A DNA stretch of 64,000 bases from Bog-756 sp963718405 (GTDB taxonomy: Bacteria > Actinomycetota > Acidimicrobiia > Acidimicrobiales > RAAP-2), in contig CAVQYZ010000001.1 in assembly GCA_963718405.1 (NCBI GenBank), positions 310,001-374,000 on the forward strand. Direction: 5' to 3'. This document shows positions 8,339 through 16,427 of the stretch, piece after piece. The notes beneath the pieces were generated by a model. It was not told where the DNA came from and searched no databases. It worked only from the letters and a program-made list of their open reading frames with translations. The number at the start of each line of letters is the position of its first letter. Position 1 is the stretch's first letter. A program made the position numbers and the translations under genes.

Positions 8339-9387
8339 CTACCGGTGGCGCGAGGTCTGTACGTCAACGCCCTTGCGGCGATGCCACCTCTTGGTCTTTC
8401 CCTTGCCGGAACCGGTTCCCTTCTGGCCTCCGCCAGAACCGGTGGTCTTGTTCCCACCGCGGTTGCCGCCGTGCCCTGTCCCGGTGCCGGTTCCCGTCCC
8501 CTTACCAGTTCCTGTTCCAGTGCCGGTACCCTTACCGGTTCCCGTTCCCGAACCGGTGGTCTGATTCCCGCCCCGGTTGCCGCCGTGTCCCGTCCCGGTT
8601 CCCGTTCCCGAACCTGAGCCCGTGGTCTGGTTCCCGCCCCGGTTGCCGCCGTGTCCCGTCCCGGTTCCCGTTCCCGAACCGGTGGTCTGATTCCCGCCCC
8701 GGTTGCCGCCGTGTCCCGTCCCGGATTTCGTTTTCTTGTCGGTCCGGGTGCTTGTGGCTTTGGAACCTGATTGTTGCCCCGACTCTCGGCTGCGGCTTCC
8801 CGGGCGAGTTTCCGGTAGTTCTCTACCGAGCTGGCGCTACCAGAGCCGGCCTTACCGGAGCTGGCCTTACCGGAGCTGGCCTTACCGGAGCTGGCCTTAC
8901 TGGGCAACGGAGTCGTCCGTGCCACGGTCACCGGCTGGGAGTGCCGGCGGGGACCGTGGGTGGCGACGACGGCCGGGGATCCGGTCACCGACGGGTGCGG
9001 GTTGGCATTGCTGACGGTGGGAGCGGACGGCCCCACATTGATGTCCAGATGCTGGAGTGCACCGTCGATCGCACGCGTGGCCGGGGGCGGAAGGGCGGAG
9101 GCCGCGGCCAGGGCCGTGGTTGCCCCGAAGAGGCTGATCACCGAGACGCCCACCACAGCCACCCGGGTTGACCTGCGCAGCCGACGTGACTTCGGCCATT
9201 CCTTGGAGACCGAGTCGAAGAGCGATCGGGCGTTGTCCAGGCCCTGGAGCTCACGTGGTGATGCGGGAGCCGAGGCCGCAGCCAGCAGGTCGGCGAGTCG
9301 CCCCTCGACAAGATTGGGCAACTCAACGACGCCGTCGCCCTTGAAGCTCGGCTCCTCGAACAGCGGGCTGGAGCTGACATCAACCAT
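8339..9387 (-). CDS. Membrane anti-sigma-like protein with Gly/Thr-rich repeat tail (one frame break)
   Basis: Starts at ATG 9387, overlapping the sigma factor stop by 8 bases (translational coupling). Order: an N-terminal cytoplasmic part of about 70 residues (no clear zinc HxxxCxxC motif), one membrane helix (VAVVGVSVISLFGATTALAA), then an outside part with four ASSGK repeats and a long tail. Near 8790 the frame must change: afterwards the frame with strong GC3 bias encodes tandem GTGHGGNRGGNQTTGSGT units and ends RRKGVDVQTSRHR at 8339. The uncorrected frame reads an Arg/Pro-rich tail with poor codon bias. The role as anti-sigma is inferred from position and topology. Confidence 0.6.
8459..8725 (-). 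repeat. Tandem DNA repeat, about 60-66 bp units, in the anti-sigma-like gene
   Basis: Roughly three and a half units beginning CGGTTGCCGCCGTG (plus strand) recur at about 8459, 8575, 8639 and 8700, spaced 60-66 bp apart apart from one longer spacing. Each unit contains CGGTTCCCGTTCCCGAAC or a variant. In the minus-strand coding frame they encode HGGNRGGNQTTGSG followed by a GTGTGT stretch. The unit length is a multiple of three, so copy number can vary without breaking the frame. Confidence 0.8.
8849..8902 (-). repeat. 15-bp tandem repeat encoding KASSG
   Basis: CTTACCGGAGCTGGC occurs three times in tandem, with degenerate copies on both sides, in the anti-sigma-like gene. It encodes KASSG units just outside the membrane helix and probably forms a flexible stalk. 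Confidence 0.8.
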
Positions 9388-10033
9388 GTAGCCGCACCTC
9401 CGGCACCAGTCGAAGCCCGTCGTCCAATGGCGACGCCTCCGTAGGGGCACCGGTCGCCACCACGTCACCGTCGGCCGTCGACTCGGCGCTGAGCGAACTC
9501 TCGAGCCGTCGAAGGCCGCGATGACACAGGACCCGAACTGACCCCGAGGACCGCCTCATGATCTTGGCCACTGTAGCAACGTCCAGGCCGGCCACGATAC
9601 GGAGCATCACGGCCTCGCACTGGTCGGGTGGCAGTTGGGAGATCAGCGAAAGAGCCGCCCGGGTGGTGGAGTTCTCGTCGGCATCCGACTCGACGCTGGT
9701 GGTGGACGGAATCAGATCAAGCTTTGAGAACTCGGTGTACTCGAAGCGGCGCGAGCTTCCCCGGTACCAGTCGATGAGTCGGTTCCGCGCCGTCGTGAAC
9801 AGCCAGGCGCGGAATCCGGCCTCGTCTCCTTCGAAGGTGGGCAGGGCTCGGAGCACTCGTACCCAGGTATCGGCGGCCAGATCCTCGGCGACCGCCCCGG
9901 CTTTAACCGTCAGGTAGCGCAACAGGCCAGGTTGGAACTCCGCCCACAGGACGGCGAAAGCTTCCTGGTTGCCGCGCTTGGCGGCACGCAGGTTCGCCCG
10001 GAAATCGGTCAGAACCTGACCCTGCTGTTCCAT
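9380..10033 (-). CDS. ECF-type RNA polymerase sigma factor
   Basis: 217 residues. Region 2 lies at about residues 25-95 (FAVLWAEFQPGLLRYLTV, AADTWVRVLRALPTFEGDE, FRAWLFTTARNRLIDWYR), and region 4 at about 130-185 (LISQLPPDQCEAVMLRIVAG, VATVAKIMRRSSGSVRVLCH with the helix-turn-helix). There is no region 1 or 3, as expected for the ECF class. A tail of about 35 residues follows region 4. The stop overlaps the start of the anti-sigma-like gene, and a G1 peptidase follows. The natural reading is a sigma/anti-sigma pair whose regulon includes its own operon; this is inference. Confidence 0.9.
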   Translation of the reverse strand: MEQQGQVLTDFRANLRAAKRGNQEAFAVLWAEFQPGLLRYLTVKAGAVAEDLAADTWVRVLRALPTFEGDEAGFRAWLFTTARNRLIDWYRGSSRRFEYTEFSKLDLIPSTTSVESDADENSTTRAALSLISQLPPDQCEAVMLRIVAGLDVATVAKIMRRSSGSVRVLCHRGLRRLESSLSAESTADGDVVATGAPTEASPLDDGLRLVPEVRLHG

Positions 10034-10280
10034 GCTGTCATCCTGAGCGAGTGAAATCGTCTTTCCCCCTTGTGTGAGTCATACACCCTCGTGGATGATG
10101 CGTCCAGCAATGGATCGAGTTGTCTGGGGCCAAATACCCTGCTGATCCAGCGCTGTAACGAATCTGGGTGTGCCCTCGTTATAACCAGGGGGAGTTGGGC
10201 CGAAACTGGAGATTGCGCCCGCCTCGGCGCCGGCGATGTGGATGGGAGGCGGCCGTGTTGGGCCGGACCCGGGCGTCAGA

Positions 10281-11648
10281 TCAGATGCGCTCGAAGTTGC
10301 GGGCCAGCTCCCAATCGGTGACCACCCGGTTGGCCGCAGCCCACTCCTGTCGGGCCGTGTTGAGCAGGTGGTGATGAACCTCGGGACCGAACGCCTCGGC
10401 CGCCACCTCGCTGGCGTCCAGGTTGTCGATGGCCTCCACCAGGGTTGAGGGTATCCGGGGTAGGTCGGGCGCCTGGTAGGCATTTCCGGTGAACGCTGGT
10501 TCGAGTTCGAGTTCGTGCTCGATACCCCACAGGCCGCCGGCGAGGGACGCCGCCAGAGCCAGATAGGGATTGACGTCGGCCCCGGGTATCCGGCACTCCA
10601 CCCTACGGCTGGGTCCTTCCCCTACGGTCCGGAACCCGCACGTCCGGTTGTCCTCCCCCCAGACCACCGCGGTCGGGGCCCATGAACCAGGCACGTATCG
10701 CCGATAGGAGTTGACGTAGGGGGCGAAGCACCACGCCAGCTGACGGGCGGCGTGGAGCTGACCGGCGAGGAACTGCCGCCCCACGGTCGACAGTCCGGTG
10801 GGATCGGTGGTCCCCGACTCCGGCGCACTCAACGGCGCTCCGGTGTTGGTGTCCCACAAGCTGGTGTGGATGTGACACGACGAGCCCGCCGTCGCCATCG
10901 ACCACTTGGCCATGAAGGTAACGGCCCGGCCCAACCCCGAGGCGATCTCTTTGACCCCGCTTTTGAACACCAGGTGTCGGTCGGCGACCTCGAGGGGATC
11001 GCCGTAGGTCACGTTGATCTCATGCTGGCCGACGCCTGCTTCCCCCTTGGAGAACTCGATGGGGATCCCGGCCTCGACCATCTGATTGCGGATCCGGCCG
11101 ATCACGTACTCCTCCTGTGAGGTCTGCAGGAGCTGGTAGTCCTCGATGGTGGCGGCGTGCGCCTGCAACTGGCGCCACCCTTTCTCCGCCGCCTCGGTGC
11201 TCGAGTCACGGAACAGGTAGAACTCGAGTTCGGTGGCGCACTTGATGTCCAGTCCGTGGGCGGCGGCCCGCTCCACCTGTCGACGGAGGATCCGGCGAGG
11301 TGACACCTCGACAGGCTCCCCATCCAGGGTGGTCAGGTCACAGAGGACCAGCACGCTTCCGGGTAGCCACGGCAGTGGCCGCACCGTTCCGGGGTCGATG
11401 ACCGCGGCCAGATCTCCGTAGCCGTTCTCCCAGTTGGCGAAGTGGTACCCGGGTAGCGGCTCCATGTCGACATCGCTGGCCAGGAGGTAGTCGCACACCT
11501 CGATCCCATGGTGCAGCACGTGCTCCAGAAAAAACGAGCCGGTCACCCGTTTGCCGACCGGCCGGCCCTGGAGGTCGGGGAAGGCCACCACCACCGTGTC
11601 GACTTCGCCCGACTGGATCTGATGGGGCAGGGTTTCCAGGGTCAGCAT
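10281..11648 (-). CDS. Glutamine synthetase-family enzyme, PuuA-like gamma-glutamylpolyamine synthetase
   Basis: 455 residues from ATG 11648 (MLTLETLPHQIQSGEV). The N-terminal beta-grasp domain is followed by the catalytic barrel with ATELEFYLF (metal-binding Glu), AGVGQHEINVTYGDPLEVAD, HIHTSLWD and NRTCGFRTVGEG. It has the shortened, GlnA3/PuuA-type sequence and not the housekeeping GlnA pattern, and no adenylylation loop was seen. PuuA-type enzymes ligate glutamate to putrescine or other amines with ATP. The neighbours support this: a PuuD-like hydrolase and an aldehyde dehydrogenase follow on the other strand. The exact amine is unknown. Confidence 0.85.
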   Translation of the reverse strand: MLTLETLPHQIQSGEVDTVVVAFPDLQGRPVGKRVTGSFFLEHVLHHGIEVCDYLLASDVDMEPLPGYHFANWENGYGDLAAVIDPGTVRPLPWLPGSVLVLCDLTTLDGEPVEVSPRRILRRQVERAAAHGLDIKCATELEFYLFRDSSTEAAEKGWRQLQAHAATIEDYQLLQTSQEEYVIGRIRNQMVEAGIPIEFSKGEAGVGQHEINVTYGDPLEVADRHLVFKSGVKEIASGLGRAVTFMAKWSMATAGSSCHIHTSLWDTNTGAPLSAPESGTTDPTGLSTVGRQFLAGQLHAARQLAWCFAPYVNSYRRYVPGSWAPTAVVWGEDNRTCGFRTVGEGPSRRVECRIPGADVNPYLALAASLAGGLWGIEHELELEPAFTGNAYQAPDLPRIPSTLVEAIDNLDASEVAAEAFGPEVHHHLLNTARQEWAAANRVVTDWELARNFERI

Positions 11649-11686
11649 CCCAGCACTCTGACTCAGCCCGGCCGGGCCGTCCAGCC

Positions 11687-12463
11687 CTACTCCGGGGTTA
11701 CGTAGGCCGCGGTGATCCCCCCGTCGACCACCAAGGCCGATCCGGTGACGAACGAGGCATCGTCGGAGGCCAGAAACAGGGCGGCCTTGGCAATCTCGTC
11801 GGGCCGACCGAAGCGCCCGATGGGGATGTGCACCAGTCGGCGCTGGCGGCGATCGGGGTCGGCCAGCAACTCGGCCAACAGGGGGGTCTCGATCGGCCCC
11901 GGGCAGATGGAGTTGGCTCTGATTCCCTGGCGGGCGTACTCCACGGCCAGCTCCCTGGTCATGGCCAACACCCCACCCTTCGACGCGGTGTAGGCCATCT
12001 GAGCGGTGGCCGCCCCCACCAGAGCCACGAAGGAGGCCACGTTCACGATCGAGCCTCCGCCCGAGTCGAGCATGGCCGGAACCGCGGCCCGACAGCCCAG
12101 CCACACGCCCTTGAGGTTGACCTGCATCACCCGCTCCCAGGTCTCGGGGGGAGTGTCGAGGATCCCGCCGTCGTCACCGGGGAAGATGCCGGCGTTGTTG
12201 AACAGCACGTCGAGCCCGCCGTAGGTGTCGACGGCCACCTGGACCATGGACCGGACCTGATCCTCGTCGGACACGTCGACAGCCACGGCCCTGGCCGAGC
12301 CCCCACTGGCCTCGATGTCGGCCACCGCCGCCTCAGCCTGGTCGCCGAGTACGTCGGCCACCACCACCTTGGCCCCTTCCGAGGCGAACAGCGACGCCGC
12401 CACCCGGCCGATCCCACTGCCGGCCCCGGTGATCACAGCGACCTTGCCGTCGAGTCGAGCCAT
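11687..12463 (-). CDS. Short-chain dehydrogenase/reductase
   Basis: 258 residues; start ATG 12463 is preceded by GGAGG at good spacing. Classical SDR: TGAGSGIGR nucleotide motif at residues 11-19, NNAG at about 88, catalytic Ser in NVASFV, and YTASK with the catalytic Tyr and Lys at about 155-160, then the PG motif (SICPGPIETPL). The pattern VVVADV after the first helix hints at NAD preference. Substrate unknown. It lies 38 bases upstream of the PuuA-like gene on the same strand and may act in the same amine/alcohol catabolism. Confidence 0.85.
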   Translation of the reverse strand: MARLDGKVAVITGAGSGIGRVAASLFASEGAKVVVADVLGDQAEAAVADIEASGGSARAVAVDVSDEDQVRSMVQVAVDTYGGLDVLFNNAGIFPGDDGGILDTPPETWERVMQVNLKGVWLGCRAAVPAMLDSGGGSIVNVASFVALVGAATAQMAYTASKGGVLAMTRELAVEYARQGIRANSICPGPIETPLLAELLADPDRRQRRLVHIPIGRFGRPDEIAKAALFLASDDASFVTGSALVVDGGITAAYVTPE

Positions 12464-12607
12464 CGGTTCCTCCGATCTCCGATAGCGGGCCGTGTTGGAG
12501 CGGGCCCGTGTCGCCGGGCAGCCGATGGCTGCCCACCAATCGACGGCACCTTATCCGGGTGGGGCCACGGGTCCGGGCGACCAAGGCTCGGTGGAATACT
12601 GTCCGGC

Positions 12608-13354
12608 ATGTCGCCGACCCGCCCGCGTCCGCTCGTCGGCGTGACCACCTACCGTCAGACCACCTCGTGGTGGGCTTGGGAGCGGGACGCCGCCCTGGTG
12701 CCCGGCCCCTATCTGGACGTGATCGAAGCAGCCGGCGGCCAACCGGTGCTCATCCCGCCGGGCGGTTCGGGGGAGGCCGGCGGGTGTGACCGAAGGATAA
12801 CGAGAAGCCGTTCGGATCTGGAGGCCCTGGTGGCGGCCCTCGACGGGCTGGTCCTGATCGGCGGAGGTGACATCGATGCCGCCCGCTACAACCAGACCGA
12901 TGATCCGCGCAACGGTGGAACCAGCGCCTGGCGGGACGATCTGGAACTTGGACTGCTGGAGGTGGCGCTGGGGTCGGATCTGCCGGTGCTGGCCGTGTGT
13001 CGGGGGATACAGATCCTCAACGTGTTCCTCGGGGGAGACCTGATCCAGCAACTTCCCGATGTGGTGGGTTCGACCGATCACCAGCCCCGCCCCGGAGCGT
13101 TCGGCCCGGTCACGGTGATCACCGAACCGGGGAGCACCGTTCGACGACTGTTGGGCGAGCGCCTCGACGTACTGTGCTGCCACCACCAGGCGGTCGGAAC
13201 GCTCGGTCGTGACCTGGTGGTGACGGCCCGCAGCGGGGATGGCGTTGTCGAGGCGGTCGAGTTGCCCGGTTCCCAGTTCGTGGTGGGTGTGCAGTGGCAC
13301 CCCGAGGAGTCCGGTGACCCCAGGCTGTTCGAGGCACTGGTGGAGGCAGCATGA
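12608..13354 (+). CDS. Gamma-glutamyl-gamma-aminobutyrate hydrolase (class I GATase, peptidase C26; PuuD-like)
   Basis: 248 residues from ATG 12608. It opens with RPLVGVTTYR, carries GLVLIGGGDIDAARY, the nucleophile elbow LAVCRGIQILNVFLGG with the catalytic Cys, and VGVQWHPEESGD with the His and Glu of the triad. This matches the peptidase C26 family, which releases glutamate from gamma-glutamyl-GABA or related amides. The stop overlaps the next start (ATGA), so it is coupled to the aldehyde dehydrogenase. Together with the divergent PuuA-like gene this forms a polyamine degradation module. Confidence 0.88.
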   Translation: MSPTRPRPLVGVTTYRQTTSWWAWERDAALVPGPYLDVIEAAGGQPVLIPPGGSGEAGGCDRRITRSRSDLEALVAALDGLVLIGGGDIDAARYNQTDDPRNGGTSAWRDDLELGLLEVALGSDLPVLAVCRGIQILNVFLGGDLIQQLPDVVGSTDHQPRPGAFGPVTVITEPGSTVRRLLGERLDVLCCHHQAVGTLGRDLVVTARSGDGVVEAVELPGSQFVVGVQWHPEESGDPRLFEALVEAA

Positions 13355-14742
13355 GCGACCTGGCCACCATCGTCAATCCGGCGACCGAGTCGACTATCGC
13401 CGAGGTGCCGTTGGCCGGGGTGGCCGAAACCGACTCCGCCGTGGCCCGTTCGCTCGAGGCTGCCGGCACATGGGCGGCGGTGGCGCCGGCGGACCGCGCC
13501 CGCCTGATGCGTCGGTTCGCCACCCAGGTCGAAGAGCACGGCGAGGAGCTGGCCCAGCTCGAGACCAGCAACGTGGGCAAGCCCATCTCCGAGAGTCGTG
13601 ACGAAGTGGGGATGGTGGCGGAGGTTCTGCACTTCTACGCCGGAGCGGTCGATAAACACCGGGGGGCCACCGTGCCGGTGAGCGGTGGGGTGGACATGAC
13701 CTTCCACGAGCCGCTGGGGGTGGTGGCCGCCATCATCCCGTGGAACTTTCCCATCGCCATCGCCTCGTGGAAGATCGGCCCGGCCTTGGCCACCGGCAAC
13801 ACCGTGGTGGTGAAGCCCTCCGAAATCACCCCGCTCACCGCCCTGCGGTTGGCCGAGTTGGCCTTGGCCGCTGGGATTCCCGAAGGGGTGCTCCAGGTGG
13901 TGGTGGGCACCGGTCCGGTGGTCGGGGCCCGGCTGGTCGACCATCCCGATGTGGCCAAGGTGGCCTTCACCGGCTCCAGTGACGTAGGCCGCCAGGTGAT
14001 GGCCCGGGCCGGCCGGACCCTCAAGCGGGTCACGTTGGAGTTGGGTGGCAAGTCAGCCTCGGTGATCTTCGCCGACGGCGATCTCGAGCAGGCCGCCGCG
14101 GCCACCCCCGGGGGTGTCTTCGCCAACGCCGGCCAGGACTGCTGCGCCCGGAGCCGGGTTCTGGTGCAACGCCCGGTGTTCGACCGCTATCTCTCGTTGT
14201 TGGTCGATGCTGTCGCTTCGTGGAGAGTCGGCGACCCCACCGACCCGGCCACCGACATGGGACCCCTGGTGACCGAGGCCCACCGGGCCAGGGTCCGGGG
14301 CTTTCTGGTGGAGGGCATGGGCGAGCCCGGGGGAGGGGCGGTCAAGTCGTTCGCCGAAGGGTCGGTCCCCGGAGGCCCGGGGTTCTGGTTCCCGCCTACC
14401 GTGGTGGCACCGGCCGATCCCGGGTGGAGGATGGCCCGCGAAGAGATCTTCGGTCCGGTGGTGGCCGTCATCCCGTTCGACGACGAGGACGACGCCGTGC
14501 GCTTGGCCAACGACAGCCCTTACGGGCTGTCCGGTTCCATTTGGACCGCCAACGGGGCCCGGGCCCTCCGGATGGCTCGGGCCGTGCGGTCCGGCAACCT
14601 CTCGGTCAACTCCCACAGCTCGGTCCGGGTGCAGACCAGCTTCGGCGGGATGAAGCAGTCGGGGTTCGGACGCGAACTGGGCTTGGAGGCCTTGGACTCC
14701 TACACCGAGGTGAAGAACGTCTTTGTGTCGACCGATCGCTGA
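13351..14742 (+). CDS. Aldehyde dehydrogenase (PuuC/betaine-aldehyde type)
   Basis: 463 residues, starting in the ATGA overlap with the PuuD-like gene. All core motifs are present: IIPWNFPIAIASWKIGPALA, GNTVVVKPSEITPL, FTGSSDVGRQVM, LELGGKSASVIF with the general base Glu, and NAGQDCCARSRV with the catalytic Cys, then EEIFGPVVAVIPF. It oxidises an aldehyde to an acid with NAD(P)+. From context the likely substrate is gamma-glutamyl-gamma-aminobutyraldehyde or a related amino aldehyde. Intact frame. Confidence 0.92.
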   Translation: MSDLATIVNPATESTIAEVPLAGVAETDSAVARSLEAAGTWAAVAPADRARLMRRFATQVEEHGEELAQLETSNVGKPISESRDEVGMVAEVLHFYAGAVDKHRGATVPVSGGVDMTFHEPLGVVAAIIPWNFPIAIASWKIGPALATGNTVVVKPSEITPLTALRLAELALAAGIPEGVLQVVVGTGPVVGARLVDHPDVAKVAFTGSSDVGRQVMARAGRTLKRVTLELGGKSASVIFADGDLEQAAAATPGGVFANAGQDCCARSRVLVQRPVFDRYLSLLVDAVASWRVGDPTDPATDMGPLVTEAHRARVRGFLVEGMGEPGGGAVKSFAEGSVPGGPGFWFPPTVVAPADPGWRMAREEIFGPVVAVIPFDDEDDAVRLANDSPYGLSGSIWTANGARALRMARAVRSGNLSVNSHSSVRVQTSFGGMKQSGFGRELGLEALDSYTEVKNVFVSTDR

Positions 14743-14782
14743 TCGGTTCCGGTCGCCCTCCGGGGCCGGGTAACGTCGTCGC

Positions 14783-14902
14783 ATGTCTGATCGCTCCCGC
14801 AAGATCGCGAAACCGGCGGCCGCCTTTGGCGTGCTGGCCACGATGGCGAGTATCTGGTGGTTCGCACTCAGGCCCCGGCACAAGCAAAAAGGCCAGAAGT
14901 AG
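14783..14902 (+). CDS. Small single-pass membrane protein, 39 residues
   Basis: ATG 14783 to TAG 14902 encodes MSDRSRKIAKPAAAFGVLAT followed by MASIWWFALRPRHKQKGQK. A basic N-terminus, one hydrophobic segment (about residues 12-28) and a very basic C-terminus are typical of small membrane-anchored proteins. It fits neatly between the aldehyde dehydrogenase (ends 14742) and the acyl-CoA synthetase (starts 14999), on the same strand. No family recognised. Codon use resembles the neighbours, but a frame this short could occur by chance. Confidence 0.5.
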   Translation: MSDRSRKIAKPAAAFGVLATMASIWWFALRPRHKQKGQK

Positions 14903-14998
14903 CCCACCACCGGCCACGGCCCGGATTCTCATCGGGGCGGTGATGGTGGCCGGCGGCTTCCCGACAACCGTCGCTGATCTGCGGGGTCCATTCCCACC

Positions 14999-16366
14999 GT
15001 GAGCGACCCGGTCACGGTGGAAGTATTGACGGCCGACGTCGCCGAAGCTGCTCAACGACGGGCGGCCGGTGCCCTGCGCACGGCCGGTCTGGCCCCGGGC
15101 GACCGGGTGGCGTTCTGCCTCACCTCCTCGGCCGCTCTGTTGTGTGCCGTCCTCGGGGCCGTTCGGACCGGGGTGGTTCCGGTAGTGCTGAATGCCACCC
15201 TCACCGACGGCGAACGGGACCAGCTCATCGACGACTGCCAGCCGCGCATGGTGGTCACCGACCACGATCGACTCGCCTCCTTGGACTCCGGGTCGCCGGT
15301 GGGCCTGGCGCCGTACCCACTGGCCCGACCGATGCACTACACCTCGGGCACCACCGGACGGGCCAAAGGGGTGTGGTCGGGAGTGTGGGACCCCGCCACC
15401 GCCGGCGCGGCGTTCCGCGACGAGGCCGACCTGTGGTCGTTCGGGCCCGATGACGTCCATCTGGTCTGCTCGCCGATGTACCACTCCGTGTCCATCCGGT
15501 TCGCGGGCGGGACGCTGCTCCGGGGCGGTAGCTGCGTGATCCTCAGCCGCTTCGATGCCGGCCTGGCCCTCGAGGCGTTGTCCGGGGCCGGTGGCCCGGT
15601 GCCCACCACCACCTTCATGGCCCCGGCGGCCCTCTCGCGCCTCCTCGACCAGGCCGGTGACGGTACCGAGGCACTGGCGGCCTTACGGCTGTTGGTCCAC
15701 GCCGGTTCCCCGTGCCCTCCGGCTCTGAAGCGCCGCGCCCTCGACGTGGTGGGACCCGATGTGCTGTGGGAGTTCTACGGCTCCACCGAAGGACAGTTCA
15801 CCGTGTGCTCGCCTGCCGAGTGGCTGGCCCGGCCCGGCACTGTCGGTCAGGCCCGCAGTGGTCGCATGCTGGCGGTGGACGATGACGGGACCATCTGGTG
15901 CCGAGCCCCGCGTTTCGCCCGATTCAGCTACTGGCGGGACGAGGACAAGACCGCGGCCGCCTGGCGGGACGGCAGTTTCACGGTCGGCGACCTCGGCCGA
16001 ATGGACGCCGACGGCTATCTGTTCCTCGATGGCAGGCGTGACGACCTGATCATCAGTGGCGGGGTGAACGTCTACCCGGCCGAGGTGGAGGCGGTGCTCA
16101 GCGAGGTGCCCGGGGTCTCGGAGCTGGCGGTGTTCGGTCTGCCCGACGACCGATGGGGGCAACGGGTCTGTGTGGCGTTGGTGCCCGCCGCACCGGCCGG
16201 CCCGGGGACGGGACCGCAACTGATCGAAGCCGTCCGGGCCCGCGCCGCCACCGGGCTGGCCGGGTACAAGCGACCCAAGGAGTACCTGGTGCTGGGTCAG
16301 CTCCCCCGGACCGCCACCGGCAAGGTGCAGAGGAACCTGATCCCCGGCCTGGTCAGCCGGGGCTGA
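14999..16366 (+). CDS. AMP-binding acyl-CoA synthetase / ligase
   Basis: 455 residues from GTG 14999, somewhat short for the ANL superfamily, mainly because the N-terminal domain is compact. P-loop YTSGTTGRAKGV at about residue 115, EFYGSTEG (A5), the hinge GDLGRMDADGYLFLDGRRDD with LIISGGVNVYPAEVEAVL (A7-A8), and PRTATGKVQRN with the catalytic Lys (A10). It activates a carboxylic acid as acyl-AMP and transfers it to CoA. The acid is unknown; the position after amine and aldehyde catabolic genes suggests a short or medium-chain acid. Confidence 0.85.
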   Translation: MSDPVTVEVLTADVAEAAQRRAAGALRTAGLAPGDRVAFCLTSSAALLCAVLGAVRTGVVPVVLNATLTDGERDQLIDDCQPRMVVTDHDRLASLDSGSPVGLAPYPLARPMHYTSGTTGRAKGVWSGVWDPATAGAAFRDEADLWSFGPDDVHLVCSPMYHSVSIRFAGGTLLRGGSCVILSRFDAGLALEALSGAGGPVPTTTFMAPAALSRLLDQAGDGTEALAALRLLVHAGSPCPPALKRRALDVVGPDVLWEFYGSTEGQFTVCSPAEWLARPGTVGQARSGRMLAVDDDGTIWCRAPRFARFSYWRDEDKTAAAWRDGSFTVGDLGRMDADGYLFLDGRRDDLIISGGVNVYPAEVEAVLSEVPGVSELAVFGLPDDRWGQRVCVALVPAAPAGPGTGPQLIEAVRARAATGLAGYKRPKEYLVLGQLPRTATGKVQRNLIPGLVSRG

Positions 16367-16427
16367 TCCCCGGCCCAGGCCTGAGGTCCCCGTTCGGCCG
16401 GAGGGCCACCTGAGCGATACTGAAGAC

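Noticed and set aside
8459..8725. Regular repeats that might be a CRISPR array
   Set aside because: Units are directly tandem with no unique spacers and lie inside a coding frame.
7525..10033. Toxin-antitoxin or phage module around the sigma operon
   Set aside because: No integrase, transposase, attachment site or toxin-like protein nearby; the genes fit a chromosomal sigma regulon.
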